Shown here: positions 11,601-24,000 of the stretch, piece after piece | How the letters are laid out: each line of letters begins with the position of its first letter | How positions within the stretch are numbered: the first letter of the stretch is position 1 | Assembly: GCA_011800805.1 (NCBI GenBank) | Contig: MPNW01000298.1 | Coordinates: forward strand, 133,708 to 194,239 | Reading direction: 5' to 3' | DNA from: Hirudo medicinalis | Taxonomy: Eukaryota > Annelida > Clitellata > Hirudinida > Hirudinidae | DNA: 60,532 bases | The notes under the pieces: model-generated | What the model saw: the letters and a program-made list of their open reading frames with translations, nothing else | Told to the model about the DNA's origin: nothing | Databases searched by the model: none | Made by a program: the position numbers and the translations under genes

Positions 11601-11639
11601 TGCATAGAAGGGTGGGTGGGTGCTCGAGTTGGGTGGGGG
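5656..11639 (-). CDS. Rhodopsin-family (class A) neuropeptide-type GPCR
   Basis: The last coding exons of a seven-pass receptor. The large exon (11639 to 9725) opens after an acceptor AG at 11641-11640, carries an extracellular NSST glycosylation site, TM1 (VFGNFV), TM2 (LALSD), TM3 ending ILSADRYIAVCHS (DRY box), an unusually acidic and tyrosine-rich second extracellular loop of about 110 residues, TM5 (VGFILPVITIIVFY), a third intracellular loop of over 200 residues, and TM6 (ACWLPYYAF). It ends in GTAATC. The final exon (5877 to 5656) supplies TM7 with SVCNPILYA (NPxxY) and a basic cysteine-containing tail. The DRY context and CWLPYY/NPILYA motifs point to the somatostatin/opioid/allatostatin-C-like group, which couples peptide ligands to G proteins; ligand unknown. 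The first exon with the start codon was not found. A 75-bp exact repeat around N11453 interrupts the frame and is an assembly artefact; without it the joined frame is open for 686 codons. Confidence 0.88.
5905..6025. repeat. Imperfect tandem repeat (~55-60 bp unit) in the GPCR last intron
   Basis: Two to three imperfect copies of a unit containing AATTATCAAGGTGATTATAT and TTAATAAGGTAATTGTA, just upstream of the TM7 exon acceptor. No coding potential. Confidence 0.6.
7325..7402 (-). repeat. tRNA-like (Ser/Leu-type) SINE head or tRNA pseudogene
   Basis: On the minus strand the stretch reads like a degenerate tRNA-Ser/Leu 5' half, with TGGATGAGTGGTCAAGGC as an A-box-like block. About 45 bases later comes AATTCAATTCCTGG, resembling a B box. 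A closed acceptor stem and anticodon arm could not be confirmed by eye, so it is more likely a SINE head or tRNA-derived relic than a working tRNA. Confidence 0.4.
7512..7594 (+). repeat. Structured interspersed repeat, partial copy E
   Basis: Contains GAAGGCA...TTTTAATCG, the ACATTTATATAGTGCCCC core and the GGCGGTGCAGGCTGGGT block, then diverges. The first hairpin arm and the last inverted block are missing. It lies within the long GPCR intron. Confidence 0.75.
11378..11528. other. Assembly join: exact 75-bp repeat around a single N
   Basis: Bases 11378-11452 and 11454-11528 are the same 75 bases, separated by one N at 11453. The same 75 bases, reverse-complemented, also form positions 1-75 of the window. 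Two contigs overlapping by one k-mer length and joined without merging would give exactly this. The repeat falls within the TM1 codons of the GPCR, and deleting one copy with the N (76 bases) restores a single open frame. Confidence 0.9.
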
Positions 11640-14600
11640 CTGAGCAGGTAATTATCCTTCAGCGACATGATCCTGTAACAAAATTATTTCCATTTTAATT
11701 ACATTGCGATGACTATTTTTTTGTTCTCCAAGTAAATATTAATTTTTAGAAATGAAAATAATTAAATTCATTTACGAAATGTTGAGGTTTAAGAGAAAAT
11801 ATTTTTTGTGTGACTTGCAGAAAATGTCTGTTTGCATAATTTTTACAATGATTAACATTTTAATTAATAATCAAGTTTAAATAATATTTAATTACAATTA
11901 TACAAATTGATAAATAATATTTCAACTCGATTTAATGGCTCGAAACATTAATGGTCGTTATTTTAACAAAAACGGTATTTATTTATTTTAAATAGTCTTT
12001 AATTTGGAATTTGGAATTTGATTTCATCGAGCTTAATGATGCATCGTGCATCATTATTGTTTTTTTATGTCTGGGAAAATTTTTACCATTAATTTTGGAA
12101 CGCCAAATGAATAACTAAAATGGAATTAATGGCGATGATGATGATGACGGCGAAGTCAACGGCGATGATGACGATGACGATAATGATGATGGATGAAGAT
12201 GAAGATGACGTTGTCCACACAAATTTTTATGATGAATGATGAGTCACGGACCACCATTAATGATGATGCCGTTGAAGCAATGCACCTCTGCCAGTCGAAG
12301 GAACTTTCTGCCCTTTGAGGGTTCTTCTGTTAAAAGTGATGAACTGCCGCTACATCACCAGGATGATTATTGACATCACTTGGAAGAGTTAATGGTGAAT
12401 GCACATAAATTAGCTTTCTGATATTATGAATATGTTTGTGAATATTCACACTTGACAAAAAAGCAGAGGAAAATTGACTTTTATTATTCAAAATAACTCA
12501 ACAATTCAAACCTCGCTATTTTTTACCAAAAAAATAAAAAAATAATTATTTTTTAAATTTGAAATGTCAAAATTATGTGTCTGTTTTTGAAATATATTCT
12601 TGAACAACTTAGAAAAAATTAGTTTAGATGTAATTGCTTTGAATGAATAAACTGAAATTAAAATAAATCCTGAATAAAAAGATCAATTCTTCCGCTTCGT
12701 AAATCAAATTTATGTTTGCAACGCTAAAACCTTTCATTAGGAACAGCGGGACAGATGAACAATCATGCAATGACATGAATATTTATTACATGAATACGCA
12801 ATGTCATGAATATTCATTACAATAATAATATGCAATGACATAAATATTAATTACACGAAAACTCAATAGCTCTGCTTTCCTCAAAAGAATCACCAACAAC
12901 TGCAGTGTCCAAGTGAAACTGAATCTTAAATTTTGAAACTCTAATCTCAAAAACTGAATTAATTACAAACATACTATTTATTTCTATTTATGCAATTAAA
13001 TCATTTTAAGTTGTCAATTGTCTTTAATAATATCTAACAATAAAATCACGCTAAAATGATGAAATATTTTAGCGATAACTGGAAAAAACTATTAATGGTT
13101 AAAATATATAACCATATTTTTGAACGTCAGTGATTTGTGATGGCAACGAAATGTCGTGGAGAGCTGCCAAGGATCAGACCGGGATGCAGCCAGAAATTAT
13201 TGGACTTTAAAAGTGTATGAAGCCATACATTTTATTTTTAAGTGCACTAAAGTTCATTTTCTAACAAGTAAAAGCCTTAAAATGTCTTATTTGAATCTAT
13301 TGTGCCTATTTATTTGTCAAAATGTCAGAATATCGGTAAATTCTCTAATTTCTGAAACAGAATTCATTTTGAACGATTTTTCCACATTAAAATCATTTTA
13401 AATGAAAAACGAACATAAAAAATAAAGAATGGCGGTCATTTTGAGAATAAAATATTCATTTAGAAAACAAAACATTCATTGCAACAAAGATTTATCAAAT
13501 AAGTAAAAATAAGTCTGCCATCTTTTTATGGAATTGTCTAAATCCTTAGATTAGTTTTAAGACGAGTAGAGCTGGAACGTTGTTGTTTTTCGCGATTACT
13601 GAGTCCAACGACCTGACGGAGATCACAAAATAAAGTAGCTGAAAAAATCTCTTTTCCAAAGCCGTAAGTGGGCTTCTGGTGCTTTCTTACTTCATGCTTA
13701 GTTTTTGGAGGACACAAACATGTCCAACTTGTCTTTCTTTATTGATTGAAAATGTTAAAAATTCCTTTTCGCAGTTATTGCAATTTCTAAATCTAAAACA
13801 TTGATTGGAAGTTGAGGATATCTTAAGTATGTTTAAGAAGATTATTTCTTTATTTATTTCAATTTGAATCCCTTTTATTCTGCTCTTTACAACCAGAGTG
13901 TCAAAAATTGTCAAATTGTATGTTTTTCTGCAAAATAATTTCTGGTTGGAATTGCGACTGTGAAATCCAAAGGAAACCTTTTGAAACTCATGCTCATAAA
14001 AGTTTTTAATATATTTAATATATTCACATCGTTTCCACATTTGGCGAAAAATTGTAATAAAAAACTGCAATTATTTTGGAAGAATAACAAATAAGAAATA
14101 AAAAAATAAATATTTAATAATTAAGAAATAATAACTTTAATTATAACATAATTATGGCATAATGACTTTAATAATTATGACATAATAACTCTAATAATAA
14201 AGACATAATAACCTCCGCATTTTTCCGTAACGAAAGTGAAACTAATCTTTACCTATTCATGATGGATCTCAAAATAATCTTTCAAACTTTCCTGAAATTT
14301 TAAAATTCTGAAATTAATTAAAAACTACAATTGTTTTAAGGCATATCATCGAGTTTTTGGAAATAATTGCCAGATTTTCAAGAAACACGGATTAAATTGA
14401 ATTTTCCTTCACTTTAGAAAACATCCTTCGCAAAAGAAATTGCAAGGCATTTAAAAACACTTGAAATACATCTGAGATTTTTTAAAATTATTTCCTGTTG
14501 AAATTAAATCAAATTAAATCAAATTATTTCCACGTGACTTCAGTGAATAAGTTCATGCAATTTTAAGCTTCAAATCTGGCGATGCTGTCTTCAATGTTCT

Positions 14601-14850
14601 TATTGACGTCTTATGGACTCCAAACTCCGATATTTTACAGGTTACATTGCAACATCAAACATACAAAACATACATCACGTGTCGCATTGCAACATCAAAC
14701 ATACAATACATTTTTAATCCCTATTTTCGTGACTCCTCATGCATATTTATCAGAAATAAAAATCTTATTATTCCTTTCTCATCAAGTTGTTAAAATTACA
14801 TTTTAGTAAAATTCCTTGAAATGTATATTTACTACACTTGTTTTTTTTAT
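11640..14850. other. Non-coding region upstream of the GPCR exon
   Basis: Must contain the missing 5' exon(s) of the GPCR if they are in this window, but none could be identified; an ATG at about 11671 is in another frame. Visible content: a GATGAT/GACGAT-rich array at about 12126-12195, an imperfect tandem repeat at 12760-12855 (unit containing CAATGACATGAATATT), ATAATAACTTTAATTAT-type repeats at 14105-14215, and a duplicated GCAACATCAAACATACAA unit at 14648-14706. Confidence 0.55.
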
Positions 14851-15050
14851 TTAGCCGATCTTTTGAGTGCCTTATGTATCCGAATGGGATGTGAAAGCAC
14901 TTTTTAATCGATCTACCATTTATATAGTGCCCCTACCGCCCCTACCCGAGGGCGCTCCATGGAGGAGCAGGCTGGGTTGCGAACACGACACGAACACGAG
15001 TTGTTATTACGACCGCATGCAGGAACGCAACCCATTCGGCCAACCTGCAT
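14851..15050 (+). repeat. Structured interspersed repeat, copy B (full length)
   Basis: Begins TTAGCCGATCTTTTGAGTGCC and ends CGGCCAACCTGCAT. It contains the first hairpin (AGTGCCTT / AAAGCACTT), the CCATTTATATAGTGCC core with a duplicated CCCCTACCG block, and the 3' inverted pair GGGTTGCG / CGCAACCC. A T-rich run precedes it. No target duplication was evident. Confidence 0.87.
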
Positions 15051-17722
15051 GCCTACACTTGATTCTAAAATTCCTCATAAATCCTGTGTCATGATAATAA
15101 CAGGTAAAAGACTCAACTCTTTACTAGTGGTTGACCTTCAAAACGCAATTTTTCACAAATGAAACAGACTCGAATGACGAAGTCGACCAAATTTGAAAAG
15201 AGCAGAAGGAGAAGAGTTGGCCTCATTGAGGATTAAAAATCGTCACTGATTCCGTTCATTTAAAAAAGAAGTTCACTGAAGATGTCCAATTTACAGGCTT
15301 TGAAAGGATTGGAAACTATGCACGAAAATACCGAAAAATCTTGAATATGGACTTGTTATTTCTGAATGTTGTTAGAGCAACTGTCAAGTACTTCAATTAT
15401 TTCAATAAATAAAAATCAAATATTTACAATTTAATGAACAATTTAATTTAAACATGAATTTCAATGTTTAGTAGAAAAAAATATTTTCCTAAACCGCAAC
15501 CAATGTAATCATGATTTATTCAACAACATTTAAAATTAACAAATAATTAATTGAATATTCAATATCAAATAACATCAACAATTATAATCAGTGAATAATT
15601 AACCTATTATTTTTTTAAAGATGGATGAATCATCCAATTAATGACGTAATTTTGGCTTAAAATCCCAAATCCTGGACTTTATCAACCATCCAACACCACT
15701 CATCACTTTAAAGATTCCCTCGATTATTCAATATTATATAAATAATATGAATAATAGTAATAATAATATATAATTAATAATATTAATTAATATAATAATT
15801 AATAATATTAATTATAATAATGACAGTACATAATTCACTTTCATTTAACGTTTTAGATTTTAAATCCATGCCACTGTTAAAACAAAAACTGCAAAATAAA
15901 ATAAAGTTATAAAAGAAATGAAATGATTTTATCATCAAACAAAGGTTTAAAGTTGCACATTGTAAACTAAAGTCTTGAAACTTCTTTTTTAAGAATTGTT
16001 GGTATTCCATCATTTACATATTATTACAAATAACTATCAACAGTAATTTAATATTATTATAAATATTTATTATTATTATAAGTAGTTCTTATTATAATAA
16101 ATCATTTACATATTATTACAATAAACTATCAACAATTATCATTATAAATATTTAATTATTAATAACAAATAGTCAGAAATCAAACAAACATTCTAATCAA
16201 AAGAAAATAACAATTTGTTTTAAATTAAAAACATTTAAAACACTTTTTGATGGAACATTTAATTTTCATGATGTTCTTTGAAAGATATTGAAAATAAATC
16301 AAACCCAATTTATTAAACGAAAGATCTTCGCATTAAAAATCTTTTATGTTGTGAACTGAAAATTCTTTAAACTTGGAATCTTCGACAAAAGTAATGACAA
16401 AATTGTTATTATTTCGAAATAATATTTAACTCGATTTTGACTGCCAACTTTCTACTGACACATTTATTCCTTGGTGGAAGATGTCCAAATGGAGTAATAT
16501 TTCTTAGACTATTTCTTTCTGCTCATTAATCATGTTTAATTAATAATTATATTCATTAACATAATTATGATGGCGATGATGATGATGATGATGATGATGA
16601 TTTGATTATTGTCACGCCGAGGAATTTTTGTAAAATAAAATCAATAGAAACAATGTTCGTGATTTGGTTTAAATGTTCCTTAAATGCAAAAAATTAATTA
16701 AATGAAAGACTGAAAAATCTTGAATTTAGTTATTTGAAAGCAAAATTTTCAAAATTTTGGTTTTTTCAAGTTTTTCTGATTTCAATGAAAATAGTCAAAA
16801 TTAAAATTTAAAATGTCGTTATTTTTCAACATTAAAAAAAATTTTTTGTGATACTGTTTTCGGACGAAAGCAGAGGAATAATTGCAGATAAAAATTGTCT
16901 TGGTTTTAGAGCGAGTAATGGCTGCAAAATATGAGTGCATCATCCGAAATATGGAACTTATTCTCAGGTCGGAAGCATTTGTTCATTAAGTCCTCGTCAA
17001 CCCGTCACACATGTCACATCTAATTGATTAGTTCGTCATTTCTATTTATATTTCAATCAAATGCTTATTAACCATTTATTATAACCAATGCCATAATTAT
17101 TTATTACGTTCTTAATCTTATTTAATTATAATAATAACAATATAATTTATTACATGTTATAATCATGACAGGTGGTAGCACTTGTAAGTTCACATTCGGT
17201 GAATATATAGCTGTGAAAGATTGGATTTGAAGCAAATACAAACGAAAATGATACGCTATCCTGCTAAATTGCTTAATTTGTATAGCGCTACTTGCATAAA
17301 GCGCCGAACCAAAGGCTTCCTTTATCGTCGATCGGAGGTGCCAAGAAACATGCAAGGTGAAAATGCGCTGAGGAAATTATATGTCAACAAAACTTACTCT
17401 TATCAAGACTTTATTTACTTTCTCGAACATTTTCATTTCGTGTTTTCGTGTCTTTTTGTGCAAAAGGATCATCCTACCTGCTTGTTATTCGTAGACAGAT
17501 GCATTCCTCAAAATACATATTAATCGTAAGCGTTATTACTTAAATTGTAATTAATTATGTATATTATGCTGTTATTATTCATTATTATTATTTACTTTAA
17601 TTATTAACTCTAATAGGAAAAAGAACAACACTGCCTTCAAGAGAAGATTGTCACTAAATGGAATATTTTTTTCTTCATGAAAATCTGCTTTGGAAATGCT
17701 TTCATTATGTGGAATATTGTAA
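15051..17722. other. AT-rich intergenic region
   Basis: No supported gene. It includes ATTAAT-rich palindromic runs (15730-15830, 16020-16160), a GATGAT array at about 16571-16600, and an isolated TTTGTATAGCGC core at about 17277 that may be a worn fragment of the structured repeat. Confidence 0.5.
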
Positions 17723-17914
17723 TTAGCCGATCTTTTGAGTGACTTGTATATCCGTGTAGGATGTGAAGGCACTTTTTAATCGATCTACCATTTATATAGC
17801 GCCTCTACCCGAGGGCGATCCCTGGCGGTGCAGGCTGGGTTGCGAACACGACACATTACGACTGTTGCCATTACGACCGCATGCAGGAACGCAACCCATT
17901 CGGCCAACCTGCAC
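17723..17914 (+). repeat. Structured interspersed repeat, copy C (full length)
   Basis: Begins TTAGCCGATCTTTTGAGTG and ends CCAACCTGCAC. Both terminal blocks, the CATTTATATAGCGCC core and the GGCGGTGCAGGCTGGGTTGC block are well preserved. Together with copies A, B and D it defines the family boundaries. Confidence 0.88.
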
Positions 17915-17999
17915 TATTTGCTTAGATATTGGCGCAAATGCTAGTTTTCTGCAAATATTATTCTGAAAAATGCCTGGCCTGGAGACAAATGATGGCAGA

Positions 18000-18085
18000 A
18001 TACAGTAGTGGTTGAGAGATGTTTTGTTTCAGTCTGGATGTAATTATCCGAGGAGGACCGGTTCAAATACTCTGTACTTACTTTA
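18000..18085 (+). repeat. tRNA-like fragment with B-box-like motif
   Basis: TAGTGGTTGAGAGATG resembles an A-box region and GACCGGTTCAAATACTC a B box about 50 bases later. The order matches a tRNA-derived SINE head; the clover-leaf is not convincing. Confidence 0.35.
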
Positions 18086-21000
18086 TATATTCGCAATAAC
18101 AATAATTAATTTCTTGAAAATGTGGATTAACAATAGCATTTAAAGAATTAATAATATAATAATTATATATATATATTATAATAATAACTAAACTACTGTG
18201 ATTATAATAATATTTAGCTTTTTTTTTAGTTCGAGGTCCTTTTTCTTATAAAATGTGCCCAAAACCTTGGCTTTAAAGTATAGTTTTAATTGCTTAAAAT
18301 GATTTAAATGTAAAATTGCTTTTATTGCTTTAAAATGTTGAGAAATGTCAGAGTTCGGAAGGTTTTTGTGAAGAATAGTTGTCATTTTGCTACTGAATCA
18401 AACACAATTAGAGTTTCTGAATTCAATAAGCCAACCTTTTGTTGATCTTTTTTCATTCTCAAATCTATGAAATCAAATTTGATTCGGTTTTGATCCTATC
18501 GAGAAATGTGCGATAATACGTCTTTCTTTTGTCCGAAAATTTAACAGAAAAGCATTCGTTGATTCAGTAATTTTTAATGCGAGAACATTTTTCGTGAAAA
18601 GAAATCTTTTAAAACTATAAAGGTTTTAACAGAAAGTGTTTGGTTGCAAGATTTTACGCTTTTAAAGCAATCTTTTCAGCGCCGAAGCAGTTCAAACATT
18701 TCCTTCTCAAAAATTGATTAACCAAAATAAAGCCGTAATATTTTGCATGATTTTCAACAGAAGAATTATTATTTATGCGTAGAGGTTTAACTATCTTTGA
18801 TGTTAATTAGATTAAGAATGGGGCTAAAAATTAATCACAAAGCCATCTAAATAAATCTAAATAATATCTTGATGAATGATAAAGTAATTGCAAAGAATTG
18901 TGAAAATATGAATTTTTAAATTATAAGTTATTTCATTCAAATGTATTTCTGAAGATTACGGAGTTTCAAATAACATACAATTCAGAAATCATCGAGAAAT
19001 TACTAAAACACTTCAAAATAAAAACCTCCATTAATAATTAAATAATTATTTTAATTAATAAATCTAAAAAAATTTTGAACATCGATGATAAGTGTTTTAA
19101 GTGTTTTAAATCCATTTTCCAAGATTTGTTCCTGATAGTTGATTCATGAATTGCCATGAAGTGCAACAATCAGTGAAATTGATGTCTTGATATTTTCAAC
19201 ATCATCAAACAGGCAACCAACCCAATGCAATTGAATGTAAGTGAATTATTTTAATGTAACTGAGTGTAATCGAATGCAATTGAATGTAGCGGAATGCAAT
19301 CGAATTTATTGATCGAAAGAAGTAGACATCCGTGAAGAACTCCTTATAAAAATGATTCGTCAAACGACAGTTCCGACAGAAAATATAAAACAACATCACG
19401 TGGTGCAAGTTCATCAATTAATTTCATTTTTAAATAAATAAATAAATAATAAATTTTTAAATGGTTTCATCTTCATGTGATCAGCAGAATTCACAAACCC
19501 ATTGAGTCAGTCCGTAGCACAATTTAGCTAAAAAAATAATTATCACATCATGTTTAATTGAAATTAATTGATTAATTTATAACTTCCTTTTCTATTAAGT
19601 TTAATTAAGAAAAACATGGACTTAAATCGTGTTATATGAAGTTAATGCAAAAGAACCACGAGGTAAAAGGTTTTTAAGTTGTGAAATTTTTTCAAATTGT
19701 TGCTGGAATGTTCAAAACATTTAAATGCATTTACAAGGCAATAACAGGATAATTATTAAATGGTATAGCGCTACATTTTACCAATTAACGTCTGTCAGCT
19801 CTGTTGAAGCGCAACATTAAATTTTCAGAATTACTTCAAATTATTAATATTATTATTATTATTAAATAAACTGATTTTGTCACAAAAATATTTTTAAAAT
19901 AATTTTAAAAAATCCTTAATTTGTTTTTGTTGAAGGTAAAAGTTGAGTCAATTTAAAGGTTATTTTATTCGAACTCTGATTTAATTATTTTAAATGATGA
20001 TGCTGATTGTGACGATGATGATGATGATGATGATGATTAATTCAATCAACAAACAATGTGGCAAAGAAATTGCTAAAATAATAGCAATAACAAGTTATTT
20101 TTGCGATAATAATAAATTATTATATACTTTATTACATAATAAATAATTATTATTAATAAATTATTATTAATAATTATAATTTAAAAAATAATTATTATTA
20201 ATAATTATTAATTAGTTTATTATCTTACATTATTATTGGTATTCTCGTAGTAGATACAGTATTTCAATCCTTCTATCCGAGTAACAATATTTACATTTTC
20301 AAATTAAAACATATTTAAAATTTTATAATTAATATACAATTACAATGTAACCGTAATTACTTCGTCTGTTCGTTAAGCAATTAACTTTTGTGCGCAATCG
20401 TTGATTATTAATCAAGAAGTTAATGAGTTCAAACTTTTGAAAATGGAACATTAGAAGCTAATTAATTATTTAATTAATATTTATTAATTTTTAATATTGT
20501 TATATTTAGCAATATATATATAGCAAGGATTAATAATTATCGATAATTAATATTTATTTATTTAATACCAATTAATTAATTGATAAACATTAATTAAATA
20601 ATTGATGTAAAAGTGGAATCCCAATTATGTTCCTCCTAATTGACTTTCCCTGTCCTGGAGCGATAAATATTTTCTCACCTGGGGAGAGCGTTTCAAGAGT
20701 CATTTACCTTTAACATTCCTCACTTAATTTATTTACCTCATAATTTGGTGATTTATAAACTTGTTAATTGATTGAATAATTATATTTCTTATTATTCATG
20801 AATTAATTTATAATTTTACTTACAACGTTTATTTAATTAAGAGGAATTACATTAGCATAACACGGTGAACAACAGAGACAAAACAAAATAACTGAAGGAT
20901 CGGACTTAATGATAATATATTATAATTAACTTATAATTTGTCAATTCAACGATATGCATAAGACGTAAAAACCTTGCCTCGGAAATTTAAAAACTGCTAA

Positions 21001-24000
21001 TTTCATAATGTAATCGGCAAACGAATGTATTTATGATGACATTTTTGATCCGCCCTGCAATATAAACATTGTTGTCGTGATGTTTCACGATTTATTATGA
21101 AATAATCTGTACCAATACTTGTTAAACAAAATAAATCAAATTAATAATAATAAATTATATTAAATTATTAAATGATACCATGATATTATTTTATAATAAA
21201 AATATTACAAACTTGACGAGCACTTGCCTGGTTTTGTGAATACCCAAAAGCAGCAAGAAATGGAAGATAACTGGTGCTTGCTTTTATAATCTCTGAATTA
21301 TTTCTTTGGAAATTATTATTTAAGAATTAGCGATGAAGATATTATTAGCTGTGAATATTTTGAAAACAACTTATGGCTCAAATTGATGAACAAATGATAA
21401 AAATGCAGGACTTTTTAATGACGACACAAGAGAAATGTTTGACGAGGTGCGTCTGCCTGAACTGGCGCCTTTTTAAAAGAGCTGCTGTTGAATGCATGCC
21501 GATCTGAAATACCTTCGAAAATATATGGTCCACTTAAATTATTATAAATATTAAAATAAATAATAATTATTATAATAAAATATAATAAAAAATATATAAA
21601 TGTATAATAATAATAATAAATATAATAATATAAATAAATAATTTAAAATATTTAAAAATTTAAATTGTTACAATAATTATCGATAATTGAATATATATTG
21701 GATTCAACGTGATTTAAGTTGAAATTGAATTTTTATTTATTTATATATTCCACGTGCACTTCACTTTTGTGCTGTCTTTCAGTCATTCAAGTGTTTCAAA
21801 ACACCTGCGCTTTTGAGATATTGGGAGATGTTTTTCTTTCAGCTAACTTGGAAAAATTATGTGACGAATTTCCGGTTTGATGTTTTCAATAGTTTTAATG
21901 AATTTACGGCTATTTAAAGAAAGTATTTGCTCTATATTATTTATTTTTTATGATTTTAGGCGACATATCTGTTGAAATCACAGCATCTTTAGGAATGTTT
22001 GTTGAATTACCCATCGTTTACTAAATGACTTCTAAAATCTTCATGTCCAAGTGTGTAATTAATATTTTGAAATAAAACTTAATAATCGTTTTAAAGATCA
22101 ATTTGTTTAATTAATTGATAATTATTTTATTTCTCAGAAAACATTAAAAACGTTATTTTTAATTAAATTATTTTATTTTATTATTTTGAATGATCACATC
22201 GACGATTTGTTTGAAAATCTAAGTAATTGCTAATTGTAAATTTTACATTTGTAAACATTCGTATTATAACTAAAATAGACTCGAAAATTAACCAAAACTC
22301 CAAAATAATCGAACTCCTTGCTTTGCGCCGCCTTCATCCTCATCTCTTATCAAATAACAACCACTCCAGCTATCGATCATCTTATCGCTATGGCCATTCC
22401 ACGAGACAGCCCTTCTCCATGCCACAGACGGCATCACCTCAACCAGCAAGAACGGATGCACAATGCTTGACTTATCAACCTTCGACATCGTCCACCATGG
22501 CAAACAACCACAGGGAACAATTCAAACTGTTGAGTGCTCAACTGGCCTCTTCTCCAGAAGTTCTTCTACCAATCCTTTAATTATCAGATTTTTTAAGTGC
22601 GCAGCTATCCCAATGAGATGTATTGGCACTATGACGTGCTATAACTTTACGATCAGTTGCTATCACAGCCGATGTTTTGGGGATTCATGCTTCAAGTCTC
22701 ATGCTGAAGTCCTCGTGTGATTTCTAATTATTTCTCTCCATTCATTTCGTATTCACAAAGGAAAATCGCGTTCAAGAGAGAAACTATAGGATTAACAAAC
22801 AAATAATGGATTACATTTTATATAATACATGAATATTTCACAGAAACTTATCATAAATAAGTTTTTTAAATAACGTCTTTCCTTTTGATGATTTAAAATT
22901 GAAATTGGAAAAACACTTTATATTTAATATTTAATAGAAAAATTTAGGATAAGGTCCATAAGTGTGATACTAAAATTAAATTATAACTAAAAACAAAAAT
23001 TTTATGTATATATTTGTAATTATTTAAATAATTTATTTATATTATTATACGTAATAATGATGTGATGCGGAAGAAATTGATTATCGAAACGTGTTTTCAG
23101 GGGTTTGTTGAAACAACTCTGAAAATTTCTGAATCACTGGCTTGTTCGCTACATTAACAGCATTAAATTATTTAATAATTTTATTATTACTTTTGTTATT
23201 ATTATTTTTATTTTTAATATTATTTTTATTACTATTTTTATTTATTATTAGATCTTTAATCTAATTTTAATCTTTTATTTATTAATAGATCTTAGTTAGA
23301 TCTTTCACTTCGATCGCTAAAAATTCTTCATAATCATTTTTTTCAATAATTGCAAATTAAATTTATTGAGCGGTAATACTAAACTAAGACTGCGCTATTA
23401 TTATTATCATCATCATTATTATTATCATTATCATCATTATTATTATTATCATCATCATCATTATTATTATTATGCCGATTTATAAAAAAATATTCTACTT
23501 TGCCTTTCGGGAAATTATGGAGTGGCCGTCATTGAACACGCGTCCCTGACGAGACCTTCCAACTACCTGAGTCCAGTCCTTCTCCAGCACCACTTGTGCA
23601 AGGAAGCCTCGGGTCAAAAGTGGAATCAAAGGAGGCGAAAACTCATCTTTCAAAATTTAAAAAAATTTTCAACCAATTTAGGTTGGTATAAGGTGACTGG
23701 TGCGCAGTTGCTTCATTTTCACCAAATTGAAACAAATTGGGGTTTTTTTTTTTACAGAATAAAACTTAACAAATGCTAATTAATTTCAACCTTTTTAAGC
23801 TCATTTAATTTAAAGTTATTCAGCGGGAAAATTCTATCGAGATAGCATTCCATGTTTGATGGAAATATTTCTCAATTGATTAAAATGCATTGAAATACGA
23901 GAACCTTTTTGGATCTTCGCCAGTTTAAAGAAGTAAAGTCTTTACTTTTCTGTGGCACTCATCTTTGAAATCCACCTTTACGCTTTACATTCAATAATTG

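Noticed and set aside
13687..14070. 127-codon minus-strand frame
   Set aside because: AT-rich sequence with low-information K/N/F/I composition and no domain; probably chance.
22227..22580. 117-codon plus-strand frame
   Set aside because: Overlapping frames on both strands are equally open; no homology, start context or splice sites to choose between them.
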